Positions 1 to 6,327 of a DNA stretch of 13,576 nucleotides are shown piece by piece (within the stretch, counting starts at the first letter, position 1; every line of letters starts with the position of its first letter). The position numbers and the translations under genes are program-made. The notes under the pieces are model-generated. The model had not been told where the DNA came from, did no database searches, and worked only from the letters and a program-made list of their open reading frames with translations. Source of the stretch: Betaproteobacteria bacterium (lineage in GTDB: Bacteria > Pseudomonadota > Gammaproteobacteria > Burkholderiales > SG8-41); the NCBI GenBank assembly GCA_025356695.1, contig JANXSE010000428.1, forward strand, positions 1 through 13,576, read 5' to 3'.

Positions 1-249
1 CGCTTCTGTCACGGTCACCAGCTCGTCGAAGTGCGCCGGCATCTGCGTGCGGATCGCGGCGACGAGCTGCGCGTCGTCTCCCCACGACACGCTGCCGTGC
101 CGCTGCTGAAAGCCGGCCTTCACGCCGCACAAGATCAGCGAGCGCTTCTTGGCGAACAATTCCGGCGATTCGGCGATCATCGCCACGAGCCGCTTGCGCG
201 CTGCCGCGATATCGGCGGCAATCATTTCAAGTTGCTGCAGGGTTGCCAT
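1..249 (-). CDS. Phage early protein, possibly Gam-like (3' part cut by window edge)
   Basis: A leftward frame opens with ATG at 249-247 and is still open after 83 codons at position 1, so the C-terminus is missing. The start is well supported: an AGGAG ribosome binding site lies at 256-260, six bases upstream, and the stop of the preceding gene is one base away. The visible part has an Ala/Lys-rich helical N-terminus, then a stretch reading LILCGVKAGFQQRHGSVSW followed by DDAQLVAAIR. That Gly-Val-Lys-x-Gly...Val-Ser-Trp pattern recalls the central part of phage host-nuclease inhibitor (Gam) proteins, which bind double-stranded DNA ends and shield them from exonuclease. A gam gene is expected in this early region of Mu-like phages. 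The family assignment is from memory of the pattern and is tentative; that the gene is real is much surer. Confidence 0.6.
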   Translation of the reverse strand, partial: MATLQQLEMIAADIAAARKRLVAMIAESPELFAKKRSLILCGVKAGFQQRHGSVSWGDDAQLVAAIRTQMPAHFDELVTVTEA

Positions 250-250
250 A

Positions 251-517
251 TCAGTCTCCTATGTTGAACGCGGGTTCAAGCCGGGCGCGCACCGCGCGTT
301 GTTCCGGCAACAGATCGAACTGCTCGATGCAATCGGTGAGCGACACGGCCGCCCACAGGCGCTGCGCGGCCGCGATGCGCGCGCGCGGCTGGTTGAGAAA
401 CATCACGAAGGTGATGCCGAGCTTCGACAGCAGCGGGTTGGCGAGGTAGACCTCGGCCCAATAGTTGAGCGCGGCGTCGGACATGACCAGGCTGGTGGGT
501 TCGTTGAATTGGCGCAT
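251..517 (-). CDS. Phage early hypothetical protein, 88 aa
   Basis: I do not recognise the family. The ATG at 517-515 is preceded by a GAGAGG ribosome-binding-like stretch about six bases upstream, and the gene begins 9 bases after the stop of the membrane-protein gene upstream. Its TGA stop at 253-251 is one base from the next start, so it is part of the same leftward early operon. The protein has no signal peptide. It holds a moderately hydrophobic central stretch (LLSKLGITFVMFL, about residues 29-41) that is short for a membrane span, followed by an Arg/Ala-rich helix and an acidic C-terminal part. Position alone suggests a phage early accessory role. Confidence 0.6.
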   Translation of the reverse strand: MRQFNEPTSLVMSDAALNYWAEVYLANPLLSKLGITFVMFLNQPRARIAAAQRLWAAVSLTDCIEQFDLLPEQRAVRARLEPAFNIGD

Positions 518-526
518 GGCGGCCTC

Positions 527-784
527 TCAGCACATGACCGCGCTGGCGCGGCGTTTGGTGTTGGCGTAGACGACGCAGCGCACGATGCGGCCGCGCACGA
601 CGGCGGGGAATTCGACAATCGCCTGGTCGGGGGCGTCGAAGGTGGCTTTCACTTCGACGCGCTGCGCTTGCTCGTCGAGCGCGGCGACGGTCCCTCGCGC
701 CGACAGCGCGGCGATTCCGACGATCGTTGCGACCAGCGCGGAGCACGCGGCGAGTACTTGCAGGAAGAACCAGGCGCGCTTCAT
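527..784 (-). CDS. Small phage membrane or exported protein, 85 aa
   Basis: The protein starts MKRAWFFLQ and continues with a hydrophobic segment (residues about 5-27, rich in Ala, Val, Leu, Ile) that would be a membrane anchor with an N-in orientation or an uncleaved signal. It is followed by about 55 residues with β-like alternation, including EVKATF and AIVEFPAVVRGRIVRCVVYA. Its ATG overlaps the stop of the upstream gene as ATGA (784-781), which fixes the start and points to coupled translation. Small anchored proteins of unknown role are common in the early regions of transposable phages; a function such as superinfection exclusion is possible but not shown by the sequence. Confidence 0.6.
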   Translation of the reverse strand: MKRAWFFLQVLAACSALVATIVGIAALSARGTVAALDEQAQRVEVKATFDAPDQAIVEFPAVVRGRIVRCVVYANTKRRASAVMC

Positions 785-1164
785 GCGGCCTCCTTATTTC
801 CCGAGCGGTTCGTGCACTTGCGGCAGGCACGCCGCAACTCCACGCGCACAGCGTTCTGCGGTGCGCCGGTGTTGCGGCGCTGTTCGTCGAGGCAGCGGCG
901 CTTGGTGATTTCACCCAGCACCGGGCAGCCGACCTTTTCGTTCATCAGCTCGCCGCGCACGCGCGCTTCAAGCCGGTCGACGCGGCCGGCGTAGCTGTTG
1001 CGCAGCGCCTGGTTGATCTGCGCGCTCGACACGCCGAGCCGGCGGCTGACGTCGGCCTGGCTGGTGGCATCGGCGGCTTCGGCCATCACTGCTACCCACT
1101 CGGGCGCGGCTTCGCCCCAGCTGCGGCGCGCGACGGCGACGTTTGTTTCGCCTGTTGATGTCAT
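781..1164 (-). CDS. Phage HTH protein with four conserved-looking cysteines, 127 aa
   Basis: Residues about 35-56 (SQADVSRRLGVSSAQINQAL) form a clear helix-turn-helix: a first helix, the Gly-Val-Ser turn and a recognition helix. The C-terminal half is basic and carries Cys80, Cys91, Cys114 and Cys117, the last two as CRKC, which could hold a metal ion. The protein probably binds DNA and may regulate the early-to-middle switch or host genes, but this is inference. The start is set by an ATGA overlap (1164-1161) with the gene upstream, and its own stop overlaps the next start the same way. I know of similar HTH proteins at this place in B3-type phages but cannot name an orthologue. Confidence 0.65.
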   Translation of the reverse strand: MTSTGETNVAVARRSWGEAAPEWVAVMAEAADATSQADVSRRLGVSSAQINQALRNSYAGRVDRLEARVRGELMNEKVGCPVLGEITKRRCLDEQRRNTGAPQNAVRVELRRACRKCTNRSGNKEAA

Positions 1165-1763
1165 AACTTGAATTCCTCTCCGGTGTTGCCGTCGATGACG
1201 TTCTTCTCGCGGGTGACGAGCGGTGCGCGCGGGCCGGTGTCGCGGCTTTTGACGAAGGCGTATTGCGCTTCGTGCGCGCGGTTGCCGGTGCAGAGCAAAA
1301 CCAGATAGCCGGCCATCGCGAGAAATCGCACGTAGGTTTTAGCCTCGTCGTGCGCGACGGCGTGTTCCTCGGTCGACGCGGCCTGCGCGAGTTCGCGGCA
1401 GGTGAACAATTTCAGGATGCGCAGAGAGCGCCACATCTGGTCGCGGCCGCAGCCCTGCGTGACGGGCTTGCCGTGCTTGTCGATGCGCGGTGCGTGGGCG
1501 CCGCAGTCGTTGACCAGGCGAAAGCGTTCGAGCTCTCGCCGGACCGTATAGGCCGCAAGCGATCGCGCCGAGCCGCCTTTGAGGTGGCCGGACAGCACCA
1601 GCGCGCGCGCATAGCACAGCACGGTGTCGGCGCGCTGCTCGCTCAACGCCATGATTTCGGCGACGGTGAACTCGTCGTTCACGCCGATCGCGCGCATGGC
1701 CGCCCACATGCGATCGCGCGGCGTCAACGCGCCGGCGCGTTCAAGTCTCGCCGGCCGTCTCAT
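1161..1763 (-). CDS. Phage early protein with two winged-helix-like repeats, 200 aa
   Basis: The protein contains the same pattern twice. Repeat 1 (about residues 17-62) reads DRMWAAMRAI, then EFTVAEIMALS and YARALVLSGHL. Repeat 2 (about 108-154) reads DQMWRSLRILKLFTCRELA, then YVRFLAMAGYL. Each looks like a helix, a FT-x-x-E helix-turn-helix and a Tyr...Leu...Gly-x-Leu helix leading into a β-wing. Between them is a basic segment with two cysteines (Cys87, Cys105) and a His. The likely role is DNA binding. The product family is found downstream of gene B in several transposable phages, without a known function as far as I recall. The start is set by an ATGA overlap at 1763-1760. Confidence 0.7.
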   Translation of the reverse strand: MRRPARLERAGALTPRDRMWAAMRAIGVNDEFTVAEIMALSEQRADTVLCYARALVLSGHLKGGSARSLAAYTVRRELERFRLVNDCGAHAPRIDKHGKPVTQGCGRDQMWRSLRILKLFTCRELAQAASTEEHAVAHDEAKTYVRFLAMAGYLVLLCTGNRAHEAQYAFVKSRDTGPRAPLVTREKNVIDGNTGEEFKL

Positions 1764-2125
1764 AGCCGGCTCCCGATCGCACGGTTCAGTGCAGTCAGCA
1801 TCAGCATCAGCGCTGGCAGAACTCCGAGGTCACCGCGTGAGGCGAGCAAGGCGTTGCGTTGCAGCCGCCGATATTCGCGCATTCTCGCTAGCGTTTTTTC
1901 CGGATTCAATGCCCTGTATGCCTTTGCCTTCTCAACGATCTGCGCGCGGTTTCTCTTGTAATACTCGCGTCTCCGTGCGGCCTCTCTCTCACAATTTTTT
2001 TCTCGGTAGGCGCGCTTGCGCTCGCTGATGCGCTCGGCATTCCGCGCGCGGTAGCGGCGCTGGCGCTCCGCGACCCGTTCCGGGTGCGCGCGCTGATACC
2101 GGCGTTGGCGATCGATCTCGCTCAT
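1760..2125 (-). CDS. Highly basic phage protein built of 15-residue repeats, 121 aa
   Basis: The start overlaps the stop of gene B as ATGA (2125-2122). From residue 9 the protein is a tandem array with a strict 15-residue period: units begin RYQRAHPERV, RYRARNAERI, AYREKNCERE, EYYKRNRAQI and AYRALNPEKT, with a partial sixth starting EYRRLQRN. The shared pattern is [RAE]-Y-x-x-x-[NH]-x-[EQ] followed by a basic helix. It should form a long positively charged helical rod that binds nucleic acid. Arrays of this YRxxNxE kind occur in phage proteins, often ahead of an HNH nuclease domain; no such domain is present here. The protein ends in a short hydrophobic tail (LGVLPALMLMLTAL, about 100-113). 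The function is unknown. Confidence 0.7.
   Translation of the reverse strand: MSEIDRQRRYQRAHPERVAERQRRYRARNAERISERKRAYREKNCEREAARRREYYKRNRAQIVEKAKAYRALNPEKTLARMREYRRLQRNALLASRGDLGVLPALMLMLTALNRAIGSRL
1853..2101 (-). repeat. Coding tandem repeat, about 5.5 units of 45 bp
   Basis: This stretch encodes the 15-residue repeats of the basic phage protein. The units are conserved as protein (Tyr at position 2, Asn/His at 6, Glu/Gln at 8, Arg/Lys-rich end) but have drifted as DNA, so the array is old rather than a fresh slippage product. Confidence 0.75.
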
Positions 2126-2889
2126 GCCATCCTCCGCGCCGGCGCTTCGCCGCTGTAGATTTCGCGCTTGCCCCAATCGGCGAGCGCGATCTTCTTGAGG
2201 CCGTTTTTGTCGCAGTAGTCGCGCACGGCGTCGAGGTTGACGCAGATCCTGCGCGGCACGTTGCGCGAAACGTGGCAGATGCGGTCGAGCAGGTCCTCGT
2301 CGACGCGGATGCCGGCGCAGTAGAACTCGGCCAGCGCGCGCGCGTCGTGCGGCGTGGCCGGCTGCGCGAGCTGCCACACCAGCACGCGGTTGTGAAAGCG
2401 CTCGAACGCGGCGGCCTTCTTGGGGAATTGATCCTCGCCGATCAGCAGGATCGAGGTGCGCGCCATTTCGTGGATGTCGCGCACGATTTCAATCGTGCTG
2501 CCCTTGTCCATCAGGTGGTCGCACTCGTCGAGGATCAGCGGCCGCTGCGAGAGGTCGAGCTGCTCGGCGATCTGCTCCATCATGTCGCCGATGGTGCGGC
2601 CGGGCTTGATGTCCATCTCGCGCAGCACCGCCTGCGCCAGCGTCTTGCGCGTGAAGTAGCTGCGGCACTCGACATAGAAGCCGGCAAACTTGTTCGCGCA
2701 GTAGCTGGCGGCCATGCTCTTGCCGTAGCCGCTCGGGCCGGTCAGGGCGACCAGGCCAGGAAGATTCGGCTCGCGGTTGAGCGCGCGTTCGAGCGCGCGC
2801 GCACAGAGCGCCACGTTCGACAGCGGCGCCCAGCGGCCGCCGGGATTGATATTTGCGTTCTGTTTGTCCATACTCGTGACTGTTCCCAT
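2122..2889 (-). CDS. B: Transposable-phage target-selection ATPase (gene B homologue), 255 aa
   Basis: This is an AAA+ ATPase of the Mu B type. In Mu, B polymerises on target DNA with ATP, delivers targets to the A transposase and stimulates strand transfer. Visible motifs are Walker A GPSGYGKS (residues 51-58), Walker B LILDECDHL (118-126) and a sensor-like ILLIGED strand (147-153) followed by an arginine-rich region (FERFHNR). The length is near that of single-domain B proteins of B3/BcepMu-type phages. Mu B itself is longer, with an N-terminal HTH appendage that this protein seems to lack. The ATG at 2889 has a GGAGG site at 2902-2898, eight bases upstream. An 86-aa gene separates it from transposase A, which is not the minimal A-B arrangement. 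Confidence 0.9.
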   Translation of the reverse strand: MGTVTSMDKQNANINPGGRWAPLSNVALCARALERALNREPNLPGLVALTGPSGYGKSMAASYCANKFAGFYVECRSYFTRKTLAQAVLREMDIKPGRTIGDMMEQIAEQLDLSQRPLILDECDHLMDKGSTIEIVRDIHEMARTSILLIGEDQFPKKAAAFERFHNRVLVWQLAQPATPHDARALAEFYCAGIRVDEDLLDRICHVSRNVPRRICVNLDAVRDYCDKNGLKKIALADWGKREIYSGEAPARRMA

Positions 2890-2921
2890 TGTTAAAGCCT
2901 CCGTTTTTGACTTGGGTCCCG

Positions 2922-2956
2922 CGCCGGCGCTGCTGCTAACAGTGCCGGCGTTTTTT
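2922..2956 (+). terminator. Intrinsic terminator on the + strand, antisense to the early operon
   Basis: CGCCGGCGC (2922-2930) pairs with GTGCCGGCG (2942-2950) as a nine-base-pair stem with one G-T pair. An 11-base loop separates the arms and six T residues follow (2951-2956). The T tract is only on the rightward strand, so it would stop transcripts running against the early genes. For leftward early mRNA the hairpin lies between the 86-aa gene and the ribosome binding site of B without a U tract. Confidence 0.7.
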
Positions 2957-3215
2957 ATTTCCGCCTCTTGATGCGTTCAATGTGATGCTCGGCCAGAAGA
3001 GCCGCCCTTGCCTTCGGATCAAAGGTGGTCCAGTAATACGGCCACTTCTTCCCAAAGCATTCCTTAATTCGTCTGACTAATGCGCGCTCCCGAGGAACAT
3101 CAGCGGTCTCGATCTCAATCAAAAGGTCGAGCAACTGCGTAACCGTTGCCTCGTCCCACGCGGCGCGTAGCTTTGCCGACAGGCCCTTGCGTACGGTGCG
3201 AATGACCAAGGCCAT
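2955..3215 (-). CDS. Unknown 86-aa phage protein between transposase A and ATPase B
   Basis: I do not recognise this protein. I chose the ATG at 3215-3213 because it follows the transposase stop by two bases and has a GGGAGAG ribosome binding site upstream inside the end of the transposase gene. The upstream-extended frame would run far into that gene. The product is basic at both ends (MALVIRTVRKGL at the start, HIERIKRRK at the end), mostly helical in appearance, and contains an aromatic patch, KKWPYYWTTF. The DNA is visibly less GC-rich than the A and B genes on either side. With the adjoining + strand terminator this suggests a cassette acquired between A and B. A small DNA-binding or transposition-modulating role is possible but unsupported. 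Confidence 0.6.
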   Translation of the reverse strand: MALVIRTVRKGLSAKLRAAWDEATVTQLLDLLIEIETADVPRERALVRRIKECFGKKWPYYWTTFDPKARAALLAEHHIERIKRRK

Positions 3216-3217
3216 GA

Positions 3218-5428
3218 TCAGATCTCTCCCGCGCGTTTCATGTCGGGCCAGTCTTCGCGCAACCGCCGCATCGCGCGCCACTCATCGCTGCCTTCATAAG
3301 CCACGTGCCAGGCGCGGTCCTCGTCGCTGACAATCGCGCCGGCTTTAACCCGCGCGGCTATTGCTTCCCAGCGGCGCATAGTGACCATCGGGTCATCGAT
3401 CGCGACGACCTTGCGGCGCGTGCTGCCGGCCATTTCGTCGCGCAACTTCTGCATAGCGTCGTCGCTGACCGTCTCTGCAGGCGCACGGCGTGATTGCACC
3501 GCGGCGGCCGCGGCGGCGAGGCCGGCGGATGCATGCGCTGATTTCGGTGCGGGCAGATGGGCCAGCTTGCCGGCGGCCGCTGCGCGATCGGTGAGGATCT
3601 CGGACACGACGTCGTCTGTGTTGATGCGGCGCGCATTGGCCTTGAGGGTGCGGCGCTGTTCCTGCGTGTCAGCGATCTGCATGGCGCGGGCCTTGCTGGC
3701 GACGAGCTTGCGATCCATGCCGGTGCGCTCGGGGCATTCGGCGCGGCAGATGAAACCTTCGTCGAGGTCGAACACATAGACGCGGCCGAGGTCGATCGGA
3801 TCGAAGCGCACATGCACCTGGTCGCCGATGCGCGCGCCGAGTTCGGGCGCGATGAAGTACGCCTGGTCGAGTTCGATGCCTTTTTTCTGCACGGTGCGCA
3901 GGCCGTTGTTGGCGGGCGCTTCAGCGAGCAGGATGTCGAGGGCGCGATCGTCGGCGACGGTGCGGATCGGATCGCGCGCGGTGCTCACAATTTCGAACGG
4001 CGACTTGCCGTTGAGGCCACCGTGCGCGCGGTGCGTGTACACGTCGTTGCACCAGCTGTCGCAGAATTGCTGGAATTCGGCCGCGGTCATCGACACTTCG
4101 ATCTCGCCGCCGCGCTTGAGCAGGCGATCGGCGAATGATTTGCGCGCGCGGATTTCCTGACGCTGTGCGACGTCGTGCCCGATGAAGTTCGGCAGCAGTT
4201 CAAGCAGGTCGTGACTGAACGTGCCGAAGAAACGTTCGATGTGCGGCTTGTGCCACGGCTGGAACGGCGGGCAGAGTTCCTGCTCGACGCCGAGATCGCG
4301 GAACACGCGCGTGATGTGGTTGCTGACGTAATCCGCGCCGTTGTCGGTCTTGGCGACTTCGGGCACGCCCCAGTCGAGCAGCGTGTGGCGCAGCAAGGTT
4401 GCGATCGCGGTGCCCTTGCTGGTTTTCGAGACCAGCAGACGCGCGCGCCGCGTGAAAACGTCGATCACGCCGATGACGGCGTGGCGGCCGTCTTTCAACA
4501 TGACGTCGCCGGGCGTTGAGTCGAGTTCCCAGCGCTGATTGACGCGCTCGATGTCGGACGATTGCGAGCCGAACGCGGCCATGAATTTGTTCTTGAAGGC
4601 GTCGGGGTTGGTGAGCGCGGTATGCACCTGCCTGTTGTCCTGGCGCCAGGCGTTCATCCAGCGCTGCAGGGCGCGCGCGCTCGGCAGCTTGACTTCGGCA
4701 TCGGCGCCGAAGCGCGCGCGCAGCGCCTGCATGATGTGCGCGCTGCCGGCGTGCGGGTGCGACACCAGCATCGAAACTGCAAATTCGGCGACGGCCGGCT
4801 GCGTGTCGATGATCGACGCGCCTTTGCGGTTGCCGTAGCGACCGGCGAGCTGGGCAACGCCATCGCGTTTCACGGCTGCGCGCCAGCGGTTCAGGGTTGC
4901 GCCGCAGAGCATCGGCACTTGCTGGCGCACGTCGGCGTCGGCTTCGATCGTGCCCGCGTTATACAGCTCGGAAAATTTATGCAGCGACGGCATCACTGCG
5001 AGGCCGGCCGTCTTGTTGAATTGTTCCCACAGGCCGATCAGCGCGAGCTTCGCGTCGATGCGGCGCTTGCCGTGTGCCGGCGTTGTGACGGCGGCTTTAA
5101 GGCTCTCTAAATGACGGTTGAACGAAGCCTGCTGCGCGATGGTTTCGGTCAGCTGCAGCTTCGCGCCTTCGATGCGGCCGGCGTTTGCGTTAGCGGTGAC
5201 AATTTGCGCCGCGAGATGGGCGCGCGATTCGTCGGGAAGCGTGTTGCGCATATATTCGCGGCCGCCGCCACGGCCGGCGCGATCGCGGGACGCCCATTGC
5301 GCACGACGCGCGAGTGCGTTGACGCCCTGCGGCGTGCGCGGCATGCCCGGAATTCCGGCCAGCGCGCTTGCCCCGTACCATTCAGTGGACACCGGTGCCG
5401 AGATGAGTTTTTGTTGTTGTTCTCTCAT
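3218..5428 (-). CDS. A: Mu-type DDE transposase (gene A homologue), 736 aa
   Basis: This enzyme cleaves the phage ends and joins them to target DNA for integration and replicative transposition. The N-terminal part (about 15-70, EWYGASALAGIPGMPRTPQG onward) matches the winged-helix end- or enhancer-binding domain of Mu transposases. It is followed by a helical site-binding region (about 120-290). The RNase-H-fold core shows the catalytic triad: Asp303 in WELDSTPGD, Asp362 in KTDNGADY and Glu398 in PHIERFFGTF. A β-barrel domain follows (about 470-560), then a Lys/Arg-rich tail that in Mu contacts B. ATG 5428 overlaps the previous stop as ATGA, which fixes the start; the frame extends 76 codons further upstream, but that part is basic low-complexity shadow inside the preceding gene. 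Length is slightly above the 663 residues of Mu A. Confidence 0.93.
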   Translation of the reverse strand: MREQQQKLISAPVSTEWYGASALAGIPGMPRTPQGVNALARRAQWASRDRAGRGGGREYMRNTLPDESRAHLAAQIVTANANAGRIEGAKLQLTETIAQQASFNRHLESLKAAVTTPAHGKRRIDAKLALIGLWEQFNKTAGLAVMPSLHKFSELYNAGTIEADADVRQQVPMLCGATLNRWRAAVKRDGVAQLAGRYGNRKGASIIDTQPAVAEFAVSMLVSHPHAGSAHIMQALRARFGADAEVKLPSARALQRWMNAWRQDNRQVHTALTNPDAFKNKFMAAFGSQSSDIERVNQRWELDSTPGDVMLKDGRHAVIGVIDVFTRRARLLVSKTSKGTAIATLLRHTLLDWGVPEVAKTDNGADYVSNHITRVFRDLGVEQELCPPFQPWHKPHIERFFGTFSHDLLELLPNFIGHDVAQRQEIRARKSFADRLLKRGGEIEVSMTAAEFQQFCDSWCNDVYTHRAHGGLNGKSPFEIVSTARDPIRTVADDRALDILLAEAPANNGLRTVQKKGIELDQAYFIAPELGARIGDQVHVRFDPIDLGRVYVFDLDEGFICRAECPERTGMDRKLVASKARAMQIADTQEQRRTLKANARRINTDDVVSEILTDRAAAAGKLAHLPAPKSAHASAGLAAAAAAVQSRRAPAETVSDDAMQKLRDEMAGSTRRKVVAIDDPMVTMRRWEAIAARVKAGAIVSDEDRAWHVAYEGSDEWRAMRRLREDWPDMKRAGEI

Positions 5429-5862
5429 TTTGTTTTCCGCAGGTATGCCTGCAGCGCGCGCTTGCGCTGCTTGACGTGTTGCTCTTGTTGATCCAGCCTG
5501 CCGAGTTCGGCGAGCAGGCTTTCTTCGCCGACGAGAATGCGGCTGCCGCGCTTGCGCGCGAACAGTTCCTGCAGATCGTTGCTGTCGGTGGCGGTCTCGA
5601 ACGCGGGTGCGTATTCGAAGGGAAAGCGCCATTGCGTTTTGCTCTCGGCGGTCCACGCATCGATCTGCGCTTTGGTGATGTCGTGGCCGGTGAGGTCGCT
5701 CATGCGCGCGGCGACCTGGTGGCGCGAGAGCGGCGTTTTTTTCAGCATCTCGTTCAGCGTGCAGCGCAGCTCGGTCTCGAAATTCAGACTGCCGTACGTG
5801 GGCGCCGGCGCTTGCGGGACCTGAAAGAGGTCAAAGGTGCGGGTGTCGACGGCGCGCACCAT
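5425..5862 (-). CDS. Conserved transposable-phage protein between ner and transposase, 145 aa
   Basis: The gene starts two bases after the ner stop, with an AAAGGG site upstream, and ends in an ATGA overlap with transposase A. Residues about 30-75 contain LNFETELRCTLNEMLKKTPL and SRHQVAARMSDLTGHDITKA, which look like a helix-turn-helix of the phage-regulator kind. The middle (WRFPFEYAPAF) is followed by ETATDSNDLQELFARKRG, and the C-terminus is a charged helix, possibly a short coiled coil (about 112-143). Proteins with this arrangement stand in the same place in B3-type transposable phages, with no assigned function that I know. The likely role is transcriptional control or an accessory of transposition. 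Confidence 0.75.
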   Translation of the reverse strand: MVRAVDTRTFDLFQVPQAPAPTYGSLNFETELRCTLNEMLKKTPLSRHQVAARMSDLTGHDITKAQIDAWTAESKTQWRFPFEYAPAFETATDSNDLQELFARKRGSRILVGEESLLAELGRLDQQEQHVKQRKRALQAYLRKTK

Positions 5863-5864
5863 GT

Positions 5865-6191
5865 CTAAGCGGCCCTTTCAACTTCGACATTGACCGGCTT
5901 CGTGTCGGTGCTATCCTTGCCCTTGTGTCGACCGAGGCCGCGTTCACCACGCCCGCTCTTGGGGGTGCCGTCAGAGTGGTAGCGCGACGGCCAGATTCGC
6001 TGCGGCTTTATGCCCAGCGCGTCCGCGATGAATCGCTCGGCTTTAGGCCACGGCCGATGCAAGGCATTCCCGAGTGCGTTCGGGTGATAACTCAAACCGC
6101 GGGAGATGCGTTGTAGAGAGGTGCCGCGCTTCCACAGGGCGGCGATAATGTCGGCTTTGTGCCAGTCCTTGGAGGCTGGTTTTTTAGGCAT
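5865..6191 (-). CDS. ner: Ner-type early repressor, winged HTH, 108 aa
   Basis: This is the first gene of the leftward early operon. In Mu, Ner dampens transcription of both the early promoter and the repressor promoter. The body from DWHKADIIAALWKRGTSLQR through NALHRPWPKAERFIADALG to IWPSRYH is the classic Ner/Nlp signature, with the HTH at about residues 20-50. The protein carries an extra Lys/Arg/Gly-rich C-terminal tail of about 30 residues beyond the usual end near WPSRY. I chose the ATG at 6191 because the early promoter would start RNA near 6219 and because known Ner proteins begin shortly before DWH. The frame also offers an ATG at 6218, nine residues longer, which would then be nearly leaderless. 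Neither has a good ribosome binding site. Confidence 0.85.
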   Translation of the reverse strand: MPKKPASKDWHKADIIAALWKRGTSLQRISRGLSYHPNALGNALHRPWPKAERFIADALGIKPQRIWPSRYHSDGTPKSGRGERGLGRHKGKDSTDTKPVNVEVERAA

Positions 6192-6225
6192 GTCGATTGT
6201 TGACGTTGAAGTAGACATGGAAGCG

Positions 6226-6255
6226 ACGATAAACCCGAATGGGGTTATGTGTCAA
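6226..6255 (-). promoter_or_regulatory. Leftward early promoter of the phage
   Basis: On the minus strand a perfect TTGACA (6255-6250) is followed after 18 bases by TATCGT (6231-6226). RNA would begin near 6219 and run into ner and the transposition genes. A palindromic operator-like site fills the spacer and another overlaps the -35 box, which is what one expects of a promoter shut by the prophage repressor. Confidence 0.6.
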
Positions 6256-6299
6256 CCCGTTCAGGTTTGTTTCAAGTTCGGAATCAACTCAATCGGGTT
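6232..6299. promoter_or_regulatory. Operator cluster between ner and the repressor gene
   Basis: Imperfect palindromes with AACC...GGTT arms recur here: AACCCGAATGGGGTT (6232-6246), AACCCGTTCAGGTT (6254-6267) and AACTCAATCGGGTT (6286-6299). Between the last two is TTTCAAGTTCGG (6270-6281), a 12-mer that occurs again inside the repressor gene at 6374-6385. These are the likely binding sites of the CI-type repressor and/or Ner, and may also act as the transposition enhancer that Mu A binds in the corresponding place. Which protein binds which site cannot be told from sequence. Confidence 0.6.
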
Positions 6300-6327
6300 T
6301 ATTTTGACGTTACCGTAGGGAAATTAG

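Noticed and set aside
149..994. A 281-codon + strand open frame over the small early genes
   Set aside because: It crosses four minus-strand genes that have ATGA overlaps and ribosome binding sites, and its own translation is Arg/Ala/Gly-rich without any recognisable pattern.
2272..2895. A 207-codon + strand open frame opposite gene B
   Set aside because: It is the antisense of the ATPase gene, whose Walker motifs leave no doubt about the coding strand.
5429..5656. 76-codon N-terminal extension of the transposase
   Set aside because: It is Arg/Gln-rich low-complexity shadow of the preceding gene; the ATGA overlap at 5428-5425 gives the natural start.
6304..6309. TTGACG on the + strand as a -35 box for the repressor
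   Set aside because: A -10 box at normal spacing would fall on the GTG start codon and no suitable hexamer is there; the repressor promoter could not be placed.
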